Source of the DNA: JBFJKD01 sp041601945
Lineage (GTDB): Bacteria; Pseudomonadota; Gammaproteobacteria; Pseudomonadales; Porticoccaceae
DNA: 64,000 bases
Assembly (NCBI GenBank): GCA_041601945.1
Contig: JBFIHG010000009.1
Location: 1 to 64,000 of the forward strand
Direction: 5' to 3'
The number at the start of each line of letters is the position of its first letter. Position 1 is the stretch's first letter. The position numbers and the translations under genes were made by a program. Positions 42,332 through 51,306 of this stretch are shown one piece after another. The notes beneath the pieces were generated by a model. It was not told the DNA's origin, did not search any database, and saw only the letters and a program-made list of their open reading frames with translations.

Positions 42332-44136
42332 ATTGCCTGCTTCAGTGTGTTGGTGCGCATGCCTATTGGGGGGGCTTCGTCGGGGTCGATGCGCACGTCC
42401 AGAAGAGTCGGTCCTGCTTGTGCGCAGATGTGTCGGGTGTCGAGATACAGTAAATCCTGTGGTGATTCGATTACATGGGCAGTTACCCCCAGCGCGCGCG
42501 CGAACGCCGCGAAATCTACCTTGGGTAAAAGTGCGCCAATCTGCTCTGCTCGGGTCATTCTCTGGCCGTGCTTGACCATACCGTAAGCGCTGTCGTTGAG
42601 TACGACAAAAATAACGGTCAATTTATGCTCGACTGCGACGGTTATTTCTTGCCCGCTCATCAACATGCTGCCGTCGCCAGTAATACAGACAATCGGGTCG
42701 TCTGGGCGGGCGAAAGCCGCGCCGATGGCGCTGCCAATGGCCCAACCCATGGACGCGAACTCAAGTGTGGCCCGAAACCATCCGCCGCGATAATCCCTGC
42801 GTCCTGAGACTCTGCGGTCATAGGCGTGCAGATAATGAATCGCCCAGGAAAAACTGGCACCAGTATCGGCAAGATAACGGGTATTAGCGGGGAATATACG
42901 TGGCAGCTCGCGCATTAATCGCTGCGGTTTGATGGGTGTAGCGTTGCTACAGTAACTCTGTTCCTGGTCCAGCGAAAAATTCCGCACAGGGCCATCATCT
43001 CCGAATTTTGTTGCGTTGTGGAGACGGTCCGGTACAGCGCGGGGGGATTCCATGGCGTCCCGTTTGTAGCGGGACAGTATTTTTTCGAAAATGGTTTCCA
43101 GATTTCCCTTAATATGCATGGCGGCCATGGGCGTGCGTCGCAAATTGGCGGCGCTGGATTCTACGTGGATCAATCGCTGGTTAAACAGGAACGGATCCCA
43201 GCCATTACTGGCCCACTCGCTGAGATTGGCGCCCACCACAAATATTCGGTCGACTTCCGGACTGAACAGCACGCGCCGCGCTTCGTCGTGTCCGGAAAAC
43301 CCTAATATGCCGCTGAAGGAAGGGTGGTAGGCGCTGATAAGACCTTTGCCGTGGGGTGTGGTGACGATCCTGGCGTTAATCATTAATGCCAAAGTGGAAA
43401 TCAAATCTGCGGCGTCACCCGCCTCTTCCCCGAGCAGGAATACGGGAAATTTTGCCGCCAGTAACTCCCAGTACAGTTGGTTTACCGCGTCGACGTCTAA
43501 CAAAGCCGGCTTGTGCAGCAGATGGGGCAGATTGAAGCGCGGTGTCGGCAGGAGATAGGGCGCGCGCATGACATCAATGGGAATACTCAGGTGCACCGGC
43601 CCCATGGCCTCGAACGCTTTCATAATAGCCGACGCGAGCTTACCCTCAAGCTGGGCAGGGTGGGATACCAAGGTGCTGTAGTGGGTGCAATTGTCAAACA
43701 GCGCAACGGTGTTGATACCGGTGCAGGACGATTCCTGAAAGGCGCCGCGGCCAAAGGTGGCAAGCGCTGTTTGGGCAGTGATCACCAGCAGCGGCACGTT
43801 GTTTTCAAAGGCTGACGCCACGCCAGTCAGGAGATTCGTGGCTCCCGGTCCGGTGGTCGCGCAACATACGCCCAGTTTTCCGGTATTACTGGAATAGCCG
43901 TCAGCCATAAAGGCGGCGCCGGTTTCGTGACGCGCGGTGATTGAGCGCGGCCCGGCGCGCCGTTCGCTGCGGGCGAGGGCGTTGTATAGAGGCTCGATCG
44001 CGCCACCGGGAATACCAAAAACATACTCCACCCCCAGTTGTTCCAGATACGCAATAATCAGATCACCGTGTTCTGGAAGCACCTCATTGTGCGCGTCGCC
44101 TCCCGTGTCTGGTAACACTTTAAATACTGTATCCAT
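42328..44136 (-). CDS. Thiamine-diphosphate enzyme of the acetolactate synthase family
   Basis: 602 residues with three canonical domains. The pyrimidine-binding domain has GIPGGAIEPLYNAL and the catalytic Glu71 in ARHETGAAFMADGYS; a central Rossmann domain follows. The diphosphate-binding domain has GDGSMLMSGQEI and, about 28 residues on, the Asn of VVLNDSAYGMVK. The family includes acetolactate synthase, glyoxylate carboligase, pyruvate oxidase and sulfoacetaldehyde acetyltransferase; exact activity cannot be assigned. No regulatory small subunit (ilvH) lies next to it, which argues against branched-chain amino-acid synthesis. It is the first gene of a six-gene overlapping operon and is divergent from an omega-aminotransferase gene. 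Confidence 0.85.
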   Translation of the reverse strand: MDTVFKVLPDTGGDAHNEVLPEHGDLIIAYLEQLGVEYVFGIPGGAIEPLYNALARSERRAGPRSITARHETGAAFMADGYSSNTGKLGVCCATTGPGATNLLTGVASAFENNVPLLVITAQTALATFGRGAFQESSCTGINTVALFDNCTHYSTLVSHPAQLEGKLASAIMKAFEAMGPVHLSIPIDVMRAPYLLPTPRFNLPHLLHKPALLDVDAVNQLYWELLAAKFPVFLLGEEAGDAADLISTLALMINARIVTTPHGKGLISAYHPSFSGILGFSGHDEARRVLFSPEVDRIFVVGANLSEWASNGWDPFLFNQRLIHVESSAANLRRTPMAAMHIKGNLETIFEKILSRYKRDAMESPRAVPDRLHNATKFGDDGPVRNFSLDQEQSYCSNATPIKPQRLMRELPRIFPANTRYLADTGASFSWAIHYLHAYDRRVSGRRDYRGGWFRATLEFASMGWAIGSAIGAAFARPDDPIVCITGDGSMLMSGQEITVAVEHKLTVIFVVLNDSAYGMVKHGQRMTRAEQIGALLPKVDFAAFARALGVTAHVIESPQDLLYLDTRHICAQAGPTLLDVRIDPDEAPPIGMRTNTLKQAI

Positions 44137-44191
44137 GGATAAAAACCGTTATGAATATCAGGAGCTTGTATGGGGTTTATAATTTTTTTTG

Positions 44192-44221
44192 ATATTAACT
44201 GCTATAACGCTCTATTGCCAA
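44192..44221 (-). promoter_or_regulatory. Candidate promoter for the six-gene minus-strand operon
   Basis: Read on the minus strand, TTGGCA (44216-44221) and TAATAT (44192-44197) are 18 bp apart, followed by an A-rich stretch and the TPP-enzyme ATG at 44136. The -35 match is good (5/6) and the -10 weak (4/6). The 232-bp intergenic region also serves the divergent aminotransferase gene, for which I see only a weak TTGTTT-17-TATAGC pair at 44255-44283. Confidence 0.4.
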
Positions 44222-44368
44222 TACTAAAACACGCTAAAATCTCCACATGGGTCATTGTTTGCCGAGTTTGCGAGGTCTATAGCACAATGGGCATCTCATG
44301 GAGCAAAACCCACCGGCAAGTGCCTGACAGGCCACAAAATTTAGAGCAAGACAACAGAGTAATAAATC

Positions 44369-45688
44369 ATGTCCGACCTTAATCTCGAGTGCTGGTGGCA
44401 ACCGTTCACCAACGTGCGCGGTTTTCGCGCTAATCCACGCTTGATCGAACGCGCTGAGGGCTGCTTTCTCTACACGCCAGATGGTCGCGACATACTGGAT
44501 ATTACTGCCGGACTGTGGTGCGCAAACTTGGGACATGGTCGTCGAGAAGTGGCGGATGCGGTGCATCGACAACTGATGCATATGGACTTTGCTCCGCCGT
44601 TCCAGTTTGGCTCGCCGGTTACCTTTCGTTTCGCCGAGAAACTGGTGGAACACGCACCGAGCGGATTGAATCGTGTGTTCTTCACCAATTCCGGTTCCGA
44701 GTCGGTAGAAACTGCAATGAAAATTGCATTCGCCTACCAGCGCGCCCGGGGTAAAGGCAGCAAGACGCGCTTCGTGGCGCGGGAGCGAGGTTATCACGGC
44801 GTAAATATCGGCAGTACGTCCCTGCAGGGTATTCCCAACAACCGCAAGGGTTTTCCTACTCTCGATACAGTGGATTTTCTGCCGGATATGCTCGATATCA
44901 CTGCCAGCGCTTTCAGTCGCGGTTTGCCTGAACAGGGTGCGGATAAAGCCCGTGCGCTGGAAAAAATTATCGCCAGCCGTGGCGCGGAAAATATTTGCGC
45001 GGTCGTGGTGGAGCCGATTGTCGGCGCCGGCGGTATGGTGCCGCCACCGCGCGGCTATTTACAGTTGCTGCGCACGATCTGCGACGCGCACGACATTCTG
45101 CTGATTTTCGATGAAGTCGTCACCGGTTTTGGCCGCAGTGGTTCGGCGTTTGCGGCTATAGAGCTCGACGTCACGCCGGATATTATGACCACCGCCAAAG
45201 CCATTAATGGCGGCACGGTGCCCATGGGCGGCGTTTTTATCAAGCAAGTGATTCAGGAAACCATTTTTGATGCCGCTCCGCAGGGCGTGCCTGAAATATT
45301 TCACGGCAACACCTATGCCGGTGCACCGGTGGCAGCAGCGGCGGGATTGGCGGCCTTTGAGATTTATGAGCGGGAGGGGTTGTTGACTCGGGCATCTGGT
45401 CCCATTGGCAAATACTGGGAAAACGCGTTGCACAGTCTGCGGGATATTCCACACCTTATTGATATTCGTAATTACGGGTTGTTGGGGGCCATCACCTTCG
45501 CGCCCAATCCCGGAAAATATCCAACCGGCGTCGGCGTGCCGGTACATAATCGGTGTTTCGAGAACGGACTGCTGTGCCGGGCGGTGGCTGACAATATGGT
45601 TATGTCGCCACCGCTGACGATTTCGGAGTCGGAAATCGATTTGTTTATCGAACGCTTGCGCAAATCTATTGCGGATGTTCTGGGGTAA
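44369..45688 (+). CDS. Class III omega-aminotransferase (beta-alanine:pyruvate type)
   Basis: 439-residue PLP enzyme. Matching blocks are FFTNSGSESVETAMKIA, RERGYHGVNIGSTSLQGI (the signature of beta-alanine:pyruvate transaminases), LIFDEVVTGFGRSG, the PLP lysine in MTTAKAINGG, and HGNTYAGAPVAAAAGLA. It would move an amino group from a terminal amine (beta-alanine, taurine or a related omega-amino acid) to pyruvate, yielding an aldehyde. It is divergent from the TPP enzyme gene and 84 bp before a formaldehyde dehydrogenase-type gene, so an amine to aldehyde to acid route is plausible (inference). No Shine-Dalgarno as strong as its neighbours' is seen. Confidence 0.88.
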   Translation: MSDLNLECWWQPFTNVRGFRANPRLIERAEGCFLYTPDGRDILDITAGLWCANLGHGRREVADAVHRQLMHMDFAPPFQFGSPVTFRFAEKLVEHAPSGLNRVFFTNSGSESVETAMKIAFAYQRARGKGSKTRFVARERGYHGVNIGSTSLQGIPNNRKGFPTLDTVDFLPDMLDITASAFSRGLPEQGADKARALEKIIASRGAENICAVVVEPIVGAGGMVPPPRGYLQLLRTICDAHDILLIFDEVVTGFGRSGSAFAAIELDVTPDIMTTAKAINGGTVPMGGVFIKQVIQETIFDAAPQGVPEIFHGNTYAGAPVAAAAGLAAFEIYEREGLLTRASGPIGKYWENALHSLRDIPHLIDIRNYGLLGAITFAPNPGKYPTGVGVPVHNRCFENGLLCRAVADNMVMSPPLTISESEIDLFIERLRKSIADVLG

Positions 45689-45772
45689 TCAAGCGCGGCG
45701 CCAGCCAGGGCCAGCGCACAGATTTAAACCAGGCAGGGCCAACAGAGAATAAATGACAAGGAGTATTGGTTG

Positions 45773-46879
45773 ATGAAAACCCGTGCGGCGGTTGCGGTCA
45801 GAGCGGGGCAGCCATTGGAAATCCACGAGGTGGATCTCGACGGGCCCAGGTCCGGCGAAGTGCTGGTTGAGATAAAAGCCACGGGTGTATGTCACACCGA
45901 TGCCTTCACTCTTTCTGGCGATGACCCGGAAGGCGCGTTTCCGGCCATTCTCGGGCACGAGGGTGCGGGCGTAGTGGTGGAAGTGGGTGCGGGTGTCACC
46001 AGCGTACAGCCCGGCGATCATGTGATACCGCTGTATACGCCGGAGTGTCGCCAGTGCGACTATTGTTTGCATCCTAAAACCAATCTGTGTCAGGCCATTC
46101 GCACTACCCAGGGCCAGGGTGTAATGCCAGATGGTAGCAGCCGGTTTTCGCTAAACGGTGAAAAAATTCTGCACTACATGGGTTGCTCTACCTTTTCAAA
46201 TTACACGGTGCTACCGGAAATCGCGGTAGCCAAGATTCGCAAGGATGCGCCCTTTGACAAGGTGTGTTACATCGGCTGCGGTGTTACCACTGGTGTTGGT
46301 GCGGTGGTATATCGGGCCCAGGTAAAACCCGGTAGCCGGGTGGTGGTGTTTGGGTTGGGTGGCATCGGGCTCAACGTGATTCAGGGTGCGCGCATGGTCG
46401 GTGCACGACAAATTATTGGAGTGGATCTCAACCCAGATAAAGTTGCGCTGGCGCAAAAATTTGGCATGACGGATTTTATAAATCCAGCACATACACCCGA
46501 CGTGGTCGAAGCGATACTCGACCTTACCGGCGGCGGTGCGGATTATAGTTTTGAATGCATTGGCAATGTGGAGGTTATGCGCCAGGCGCTGGAATGCTGT
46601 CACAAGGGCTGGGGCGAGTCTTATATTATTGGTGTCGCCGGTGCCGGGCAGGAAATTTCTACGCGGCCCTTTCAGTTAGTCACCGGGCGATCCTGGCACG
46701 GCGTGGCGTTTGGCGGTGCCCGCGGTCGTACCGATGTGCCGACTATTGTCGACTGGTACATGGAAGGCAAAATCAATATTGACGATCTCATTACCCACAC
46801 CATGCCGCTTGAACAAATTAATACCGCGTTTGATTTGATGCATTCCGGGGACAGTATTCGTTCGGTGGTAATTTTTTAA
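45773..46879 (+). CDS. frmA: S-(hydroxymethyl)glutathione dehydrogenase / class III alcohol dehydrogenase
   Basis: Zinc-dependent NAD+ enzyme that oxidises S-hydroxymethylglutathione (formaldehyde plus glutathione) and reduces S-nitrosoglutathione. The 368-residue protein has the catalytic zinc ligands in GVCHTDAFT and GHEGAGVV, the structural-zinc cysteines in CRQCDYCLHPKTNLC, the class III motif FSLNGEKILHYMGCSTFSNYTV (in pieces), the coenzyme fold FGLGGIGLNVIQG and the C-terminal SIRSVVIF. I chose ATG 45773 (AAGGAG 9 bp upstream) over TTG 45770. The usual partner, S-formylglutathione hydrolase, is not adjacent. Confidence 0.94.
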   Translation: MKTRAAVAVRAGQPLEIHEVDLDGPRSGEVLVEIKATGVCHTDAFTLSGDDPEGAFPAILGHEGAGVVVEVGAGVTSVQPGDHVIPLYTPECRQCDYCLHPKTNLCQAIRTTQGQGVMPDGSSRFSLNGEKILHYMGCSTFSNYTVLPEIAVAKIRKDAPFDKVCYIGCGVTTGVGAVVYRAQVKPGSRVVVFGLGGIGLNVIQGARMVGARQIIGVDLNPDKVALAQKFGMTDFINPAHTPDVVEAILDLTGGGADYSFECIGNVEVMRQALECCHKGWGESYIIGVAGAGQEISTRPFQLVTGRSWHGVAFGGARGRTDVPTIVDWYMEGKINIDDLITHTMPLEQINTAFDLMHSGDSIRSVVIF

Positions 46880-47023
46880 TATCCCGTTGGCCAGCTTGGT
46901 GAACTGACAGTAGCGTTAAATGCCGTCCGCCACGCGACAGCAAACAGTGCTAAGCTGCGTGCTTTAGCCGCCTGAAGCGTAGCGATCTGATGCTGTAGCG
47001 GTGGTTTAATGGTAATACATGGC

Positions 47024-48013
47024 ATGACGTCGCAGCCCCTCCATCCGTTTGACTCCCTGACACCGGACTTTCTGATTGATGCAATCGAGAGTCAGGGACT
47101 GCTCTGCGATGGACGTTTTTTTCCGCTCAACAGTTACGAAAACCGCGTGTATCAAATTGGTATCGAAAACAGCGAGCCGATTATCGCCAAATTTTATCGC
47201 CCGCAACGCTGGACCGATCTGCAGATAGAAGAAGAACATCAATTTTGTTTTGAACTGGTTGCCCACGAATTGCCGGTGGTGCCACCCTGGCAAAATGAGC
47301 GCGGCGACAGTCTGTTCGAGTTCGGTGATTTTCGCTTTGCGTTGTTTAAACGTCGCGGTGGTCGTGCGCCAGAGTTGGGGGATCTGGACAGTTTGTTTAC
47401 GATTGGACGGTTGATGGGACGTATTCATCTGGTGGGTGCCGCCAAACCGTTCTTGCACCGCCCCGTTCTGGATCTCGAGAGCTACGGTTATCAGAGTGTG
47501 GCAACGATTAGCGAGGGATTTATCCCAGCGTCATTGGGCGCTTCCTACCAGGCCATCGCCACGGATTTACTGCAGGCATTGCAGGAGAAATTAGCATCCC
47601 TGGCGGATGTACCGTTACTGCGTACCCACGGAGATTGTCACATCGGCAACATTTTGTGGCGGGATGACACGCCGCATTTTGTGGATTTTGACGATGCGCG
47701 CATGGCGCCGGCGATTCAGGACCTGTGGATGTTACTTTCGGGTGAGCGAACGGAGCAGATAGTGCAGCTTTCGGAAATCGTCGCGGGCTATAACGAGTTT
47801 TCCGAGCTGCATCCCCGCGAACTACAGTTGATAGAAGCGCTGCGTACCTTGCGCATATTGCATCACACCGCCTGGATCGCCAGGCGCTGGGACGACCCGG
47901 CTTTTCCCAGAGCCTTTTCCTGGTTTAATACGGAACGCTTCTGGGGCGAGCACATCATGGAATTGCGTGAACAGTACGCCGCACTGGCGCAGCCGCCGCT
48001 AACGTTACTGTGA
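47024..48013 (+). CDS. srkA: Stress response kinase SrkA (YihE/RdoA)
   Basis: Small Ser/Thr protein kinase of the aminoglycoside-phosphotransferase fold, about 329 residues, that counters stress-induced death in E. coli. Family marks are PLNSYENRVYQIG, IAKFYRPQRW (ATP-anchoring Lys), LRTHGDCHIGNILW (catalytic loop) and FVDFDDARMAPAIQDLW (metal-binding Asp). The start is ATG 47024 or ATG 47009; family alignments do not separate them, and the ribosome site is weak for both. It stands alone between frmA and purU (convergent). Confidence 0.92.
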   Translation: MTSQPLHPFDSLTPDFLIDAIESQGLLCDGRFFPLNSYENRVYQIGIENSEPIIAKFYRPQRWTDLQIEEEHQFCFELVAHELPVVPPWQNERGDSLFEFGDFRFALFKRRGGRAPELGDLDSLFTIGRLMGRIHLVGAAKPFLHRPVLDLESYGYQSVATISEGFIPASLGASYQAIATDLLQALQEKLASLADVPLLRTHGDCHIGNILWRDDTPHFVDFDDARMAPAIQDLWMLLSGERTEQIVQLSEIVAGYNEFSELHPRELQLIEALRTLRILHHTAWIARRWDDPAFPRAFSWFNTERFWGEHIMELREQYAALAQPPLTLL

Positions 48014-48053
48014 TGTCGACGTGATCAATGCCGAGTGACGGCACCTGGTGGGC

Positions 48054-48911
48054 TTATTCAAACACGATAGTTTTATTGCCGTGCACCAGTACTCGATCTT
48101 CGAGGTGGTAGCGCAAGCCCCGCGCCAGTACCAGTTTTTCCATATCCTTGCCCTTGCGCACCATGTCATCCACGGCATCGTGATGACTGATGCGGGTGAC
48201 GTCCTGATCAATAATGGGGCCAGCATCGAGTTCCTCGGTGACGTAGTGGCAGGTCGCACCAATCAGTTTCACGCCCCGTTCAGCGGCCTGATGATAGGGT
48301 TTTGCACCGGCAAAGGCTGGTAAAAAACTGTGGTGGATATTGATAATACGCGCCGGGTATTGCGCACAGATGGTGTCGGGCAGCACCTGCATGTAGCGGG
48401 CCAGAACAATGGTGTCCGGTTGCAGCTCGGCGAGCAACGCCGCCACCGCAGCAAAATGTCGCTGTTTGTTGGCGGGTATGGCGGGCAGGTGATGGTAGGG
48501 TAGCTGGTGCCACTCCACGTAGCTGCGCAGATCGTCGTGATTTGAAATGACGGCGGCAATGTCAAACAACAACTCCTTGCTACGCCAACGGTACAGTAAA
48601 TCAGAGAGGCAGTGTGCCTGTTTGCTGGCCATAATCACCACGCGCTTGGGGGTCGCGGTGTCGGTAATTTGCCAGCGCATCTTGAAACGACTGGCAACCG
48701 ACCCAAAGCGCGCTTTCAGCTCGTTCAGGTCGTAGCGCAGCGAATCGGCGGCGATGACCTGGCGCGTATAAAACCAGTTGCTGTTCGGATCCCGATAGTG
48801 ATTAGCCTCAACGATCAGCCCACCTTCGTCGGCAAAAAAGGAACTCACTGCGGCGACGATGCCGACGCTGTCCGGGCAAGAAAGAATTAATCGAAAATTG
48901 TGTTCGGCCAT
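48054..48911 (-). CDS. purU: Formyltetrahydrofolate deformylase
   Basis: Hydrolyses 10-formyl-THF to formate and THF, balancing one-carbon pools and feeding PurT. The 285-residue protein has an N-terminal ACT domain (LILSCPDSVGIVAAVS) and a formyltransferase-fold catalytic domain with VVIMASKQAHCLSDLL, the catalytic region LARYMQVLP, INIHHSFLPAF and the final DVTRISHHDAVDDMVRKG. The ATG at 48911 is preceded by GGAG at 5 bp; upstream codons in frame are not family-like. Confidence 0.95.
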   Translation of the reverse strand: MAEHNFRLILSCPDSVGIVAAVSSFFADEGGLIVEANHYRDPNSNWFYTRQVIAADSLRYDLNELKARFGSVASRFKMRWQITDTATPKRVVIMASKQAHCLSDLLYRWRSKELLFDIAAVISNHDDLRSYVEWHQLPYHHLPAIPANKQRHFAAVAALLAELQPDTIVLARYMQVLPDTICAQYPARIINIHHSFLPAFAGAKPYHQAAERGVKLIGATCHYVTEELDAGPIIDQDVTRISHHDAVDDMVRKGKDMEKLVLARGLRYHLEDRVLVHGNKTIVFE

Positions 48912-49066
48912 GATCGCTCCCTGGTGGGCTAATTGTGCCTTATTTGCACCTTGTTGGGGTAGTCGCAACGGGACGGAAGGCCAAATCAAACGGATGGGGA
49001 TTGTTGTGTGGCGATGGTTTTTATGGCTTGCTAACGGCGATGGAATGATTAGGGGGTGGATAAGAT

Positions 49067-49555
49067 ATGCGGATATTGACGCTGGTAATGGCGCTACTCC
49101 TGAGCATCAGCCTGCCCTTGTATGCCGAGGAGGTGCATCGCTGGGTAGACGCGGATGGCAATGTGCATTTTAGCGACCAAATGCCGGAGCAGGTGGCGCC
49201 TGAAAAAGTTCAGACGCAGGTGATTGATAACCGGATAAACACGTTTACCAGTATTGAAGTGACTGCCTCAGACTTTCTTGGTGCCCGCGAGCAGGCACGG
49301 ATCGACAAAGCTAATTCCAGAGGCAAGAGTGTCGTTATGTACAGTGCCGTCTGGTGTGGCGTGTGTAAAAAAGCGCGACGCTATTTTGTCGATAACGGCA
49401 TTCCGTTTAGCGAATTTGATGTTGAAACTTCGCAACAGGGCCGGGAGGATTTTGAGCGTCTGGGTGGCCGTGGTGTACCAATTATTCTGGTGGACGACGC
49501 GCGCATGAATGGCTTTAATGCAGCGCGCTTTGCGCAGCTTTATCGAAACGAGTAA
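49067..49555 (+). CDS. Secreted DUF4124-glutaredoxin-like protein
   Basis: 162 residues. A signal peptide (MRILTLVMALLLSISLPLYA, cleaved before EEVHRW) is followed by a short DUF4124 segment (HRWVDADGNVHFSDQMPE) and a C-terminal thioredoxin/glutaredoxin-fold domain with the CxxC active site VWCGVCKKAR and the cis-Pro region GGRGVPIILVD. It would act as a periplasmic thiol-disulfide protein; the direction of catalysis and partners are unknown. It stands alone between purU and the nitroreductase gene. Confidence 0.85.
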   Translation: MRILTLVMALLLSISLPLYAEEVHRWVDADGNVHFSDQMPEQVAPEKVQTQVIDNRINTFTSIEVTASDFLGAREQARIDKANSRGKSVVMYSAVWCGVCKKARRYFVDNGIPFSEFDVETSQQGREDFERLGGRGVPIILVDDARMNGFNAARFAQLYRNE

Positions 49556-49636
49556 TCGATAAATTTTAAAACGTTTGTTTCCTGTGGCACCACATTGAAT
49601 GTCTGGCTGGCCTTAACATTAGCCTGGCGTTTCCAT

Positions 49637-50317
49637 TTAGTCGTCGAAACCCATAAAAGTCGCAAAATCATCCACCTCTCCGCGCCCACTTTTAACCTGA
49701 TTGGCGGGGTGATTAGGATCTATATGACCGAGCGCCATACCTGAATAAATAATATAGTCGTAGGGTATGTCCAGTACCTCGTGGACGGTGCGATTCACAT
49801 TTTGCCAGAAGCCCTGGGCGCAGGTATGCAGGCCGAATTCCCGCGCCAGTAAAATCACGTTGCCCATAAATATTCCGAGATCGTTGAGCTGTCCCGGCCA
49901 CAGGGTTTTGTGAATGGTAAACATTAAGCCCACTGGGGCATCAAAAAAATAAAAATTTCTGAGCATTTGTTCGGCGCGCGCGATCTTGTCGCGCCGATCG
50001 ATACCCAGTGCCGAATAGAGGGCCTTGCCGACGTCAAATCTACGGGTTTTATAGGGCTGCACCCACTTTACCGGATAGCCCAGATACTCCCGCGGTTGCT
50101 CGCCGTCGGGATTGGCGGTGAACGAAGCGATGGCGCGATCTACCAGTTCCTGGCGTTTTTCCCCGGTCACGACATGTACATGCCAGGGCTGGATGTTGCC
50201 TCCGGAGGGTGCCAGTCGGGCGAGATTGAGTATCTCTCTGACAGTATCCTGGGATACTGCGGTATCGAGAAATGCGCGGCAGGAAATACGGCTTTCAATG
50301 GCCTCAGTTACATTCAC
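49637..50317 (-). CDS. Nitroreductase family FMN enzyme
   Basis: 226 residues. Typical landmarks are an N-terminal RISCRAFLD FMN-phosphate site, LAPSGGNIQPWHVHVV, and C-terminal GLHTCAQGFW, followed by IYSGMALGHIDPNHPAN. Such enzymes reduce nitro groups, quinones or enones with NAD(P)H; this branch is often annotated as an uncharacterised nitroreductase. It lies 72 bp downstream of rpiA on the same strand. The substrate is unknown. Confidence 0.9.
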   Translation of the reverse strand: MNVTEAIESRISCRAFLDTAVSQDTVREILNLARLAPSGGNIQPWHVHVVTGEKRQELVDRAIASFTANPDGEQPREYLGYPVKWVQPYKTRRFDVGKALYSALGIDRRDKIARAEQMLRNFYFFDAPVGLMFTIHKTLWPGQLNDLGIFMGNVILLAREFGLHTCAQGFWQNVNRTVHEVLDIPYDYIIYSGMALGHIDPNHPANQVKSGRGEVDDFATFMGFDD

Positions 50318-50389
50318 GATGGGTGCTCAGTTGTCCAGTGGGTGGTGGTTTTGACAGATAGTTTTTTTGAGCGATAGTTGTGATGAGGG

Positions 50390-51070
50390 TTAATTTTTAC
50401 GCCGAATGGTTTGTACTCCATCGCTACCGGCAAGTAGTAACAGATCGGCTGGGCGCAGCGCGAACAGGCCGCAGGTGACTACGCCGGTGATGTTATTCAG
50501 TTTTTCTTCAAGAGCCCGGGGAGAGCCGATGGGGTACAGGTTGTGTACATCGAGAATCACGTTGCCATTATCCGTCACCACGCCTTCCCGGTACACCGGT
50601 CCACCGCCCATCTTCAGCAGCTCCCGGGCCACGTAACTGCGGGCCATGGGAATCACTTCAACCGGAATTGCGAATGCGCCGAGATGGTCGACCCATTTGC
50701 TGTGATCGGCGATGCAAACAAATTCTCGCGCTACCGCGGCTACGATTTTTTCCTGGGTCAGGGCGGCGCCACCACCCTTGACCATTTCCAGTCTCGGGTC
50801 GACCTCGTCGGCCCCATCCACGTAAATTTCAACGCTGTCGACCGCATTCAAATCGTAAACCGGGATTTTATGTTCACGCAAGCGCTGCGCCGACGCGGTC
50901 GACGTGGTCACCGTCCCTGCGATACGCCCTTTTTTTTCCGCGAGCAGATCGATGAAATAGTTCGTGGTGGAACCGGTACCGACGCCGACAATGCTGTCAA
51001 AACCAGTTTTGGTCAACACGTAATCGAGGGCAGCGCGGGCCGCCGCCTGTTTGCATTGTTCCTGGGTCAT
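50390..51070 (-). CDS. rpiA: Ribose-5-phosphate isomerase A
   Basis: Interconverts ribose 5-phosphate and ribulose 5-phosphate in the pentose phosphate pathway. The 226-residue protein contains IVGVGTGSTTNYFID (phosphate loop), VDGADEVDPRLEMVKGGGAALTQEKI (catalytic Asp and Glu; in pieces) and ADHSKWVDHLG. A GGGAG site precedes the ATG at 51070. It is divergent from ilvA, as in Pseudomonas and many relatives. Confidence 0.97.
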   Translation of the reverse strand: MTQEQCKQAAARAALDYVLTKTGFDSIVGVGTGSTTNYFIDLLAEKKGRIAGTVTTSTASAQRLREHKIPVYDLNAVDSVEIYVDGADEVDPRLEMVKGGGAALTQEKIVAAVAREFVCIADHSKWVDHLGAFAIPVEVIPMARSYVARELLKMGGGPVYREGVVTDNGNVILDVHNLYPIGSPRALEEKLNNITGVVTCGLFALRPADLLLLAGSDGVQTIRRKN

Positions 51071-51306
51071 CGCAGACTCCCTTGGTCAGGGGGCAATTAT
51101 ACGAAAGCTGTAGCGCATCACCAGTCATGTTCGCCGCGCTGGCGTTATGGCAGGCGACTATTTACCATAACCCCTGTTGCACTGATCGCTTTTGCTGAGA
51201 TCTCCAGCCTAAAACTATCCGCTGTAGGTCGGATTTATCGCTTTTGGGGTTGATTGGCCGCTATTATGGCCATCAGCAAATTGATTTGATAAGGATACCG
51301 GGACTC

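Noticed and set aside
42328..44136. Sulfoacetaldehyde acetyltransferase (Xsc) completing a taurine pathway with the aminotransferase
   Set aside because: The N-terminal GIPGGAIEPLYNAL and ARHETGAAFMADGYS segments fit acetolactate-synthase-type enzymes better than Xsc, and no pta or taurine transporter is present.
50543..51253. Plus-strand frame opposite rpiA
   Set aside because: Shadow of rpiA; low-complexity translation and no ribosome site.
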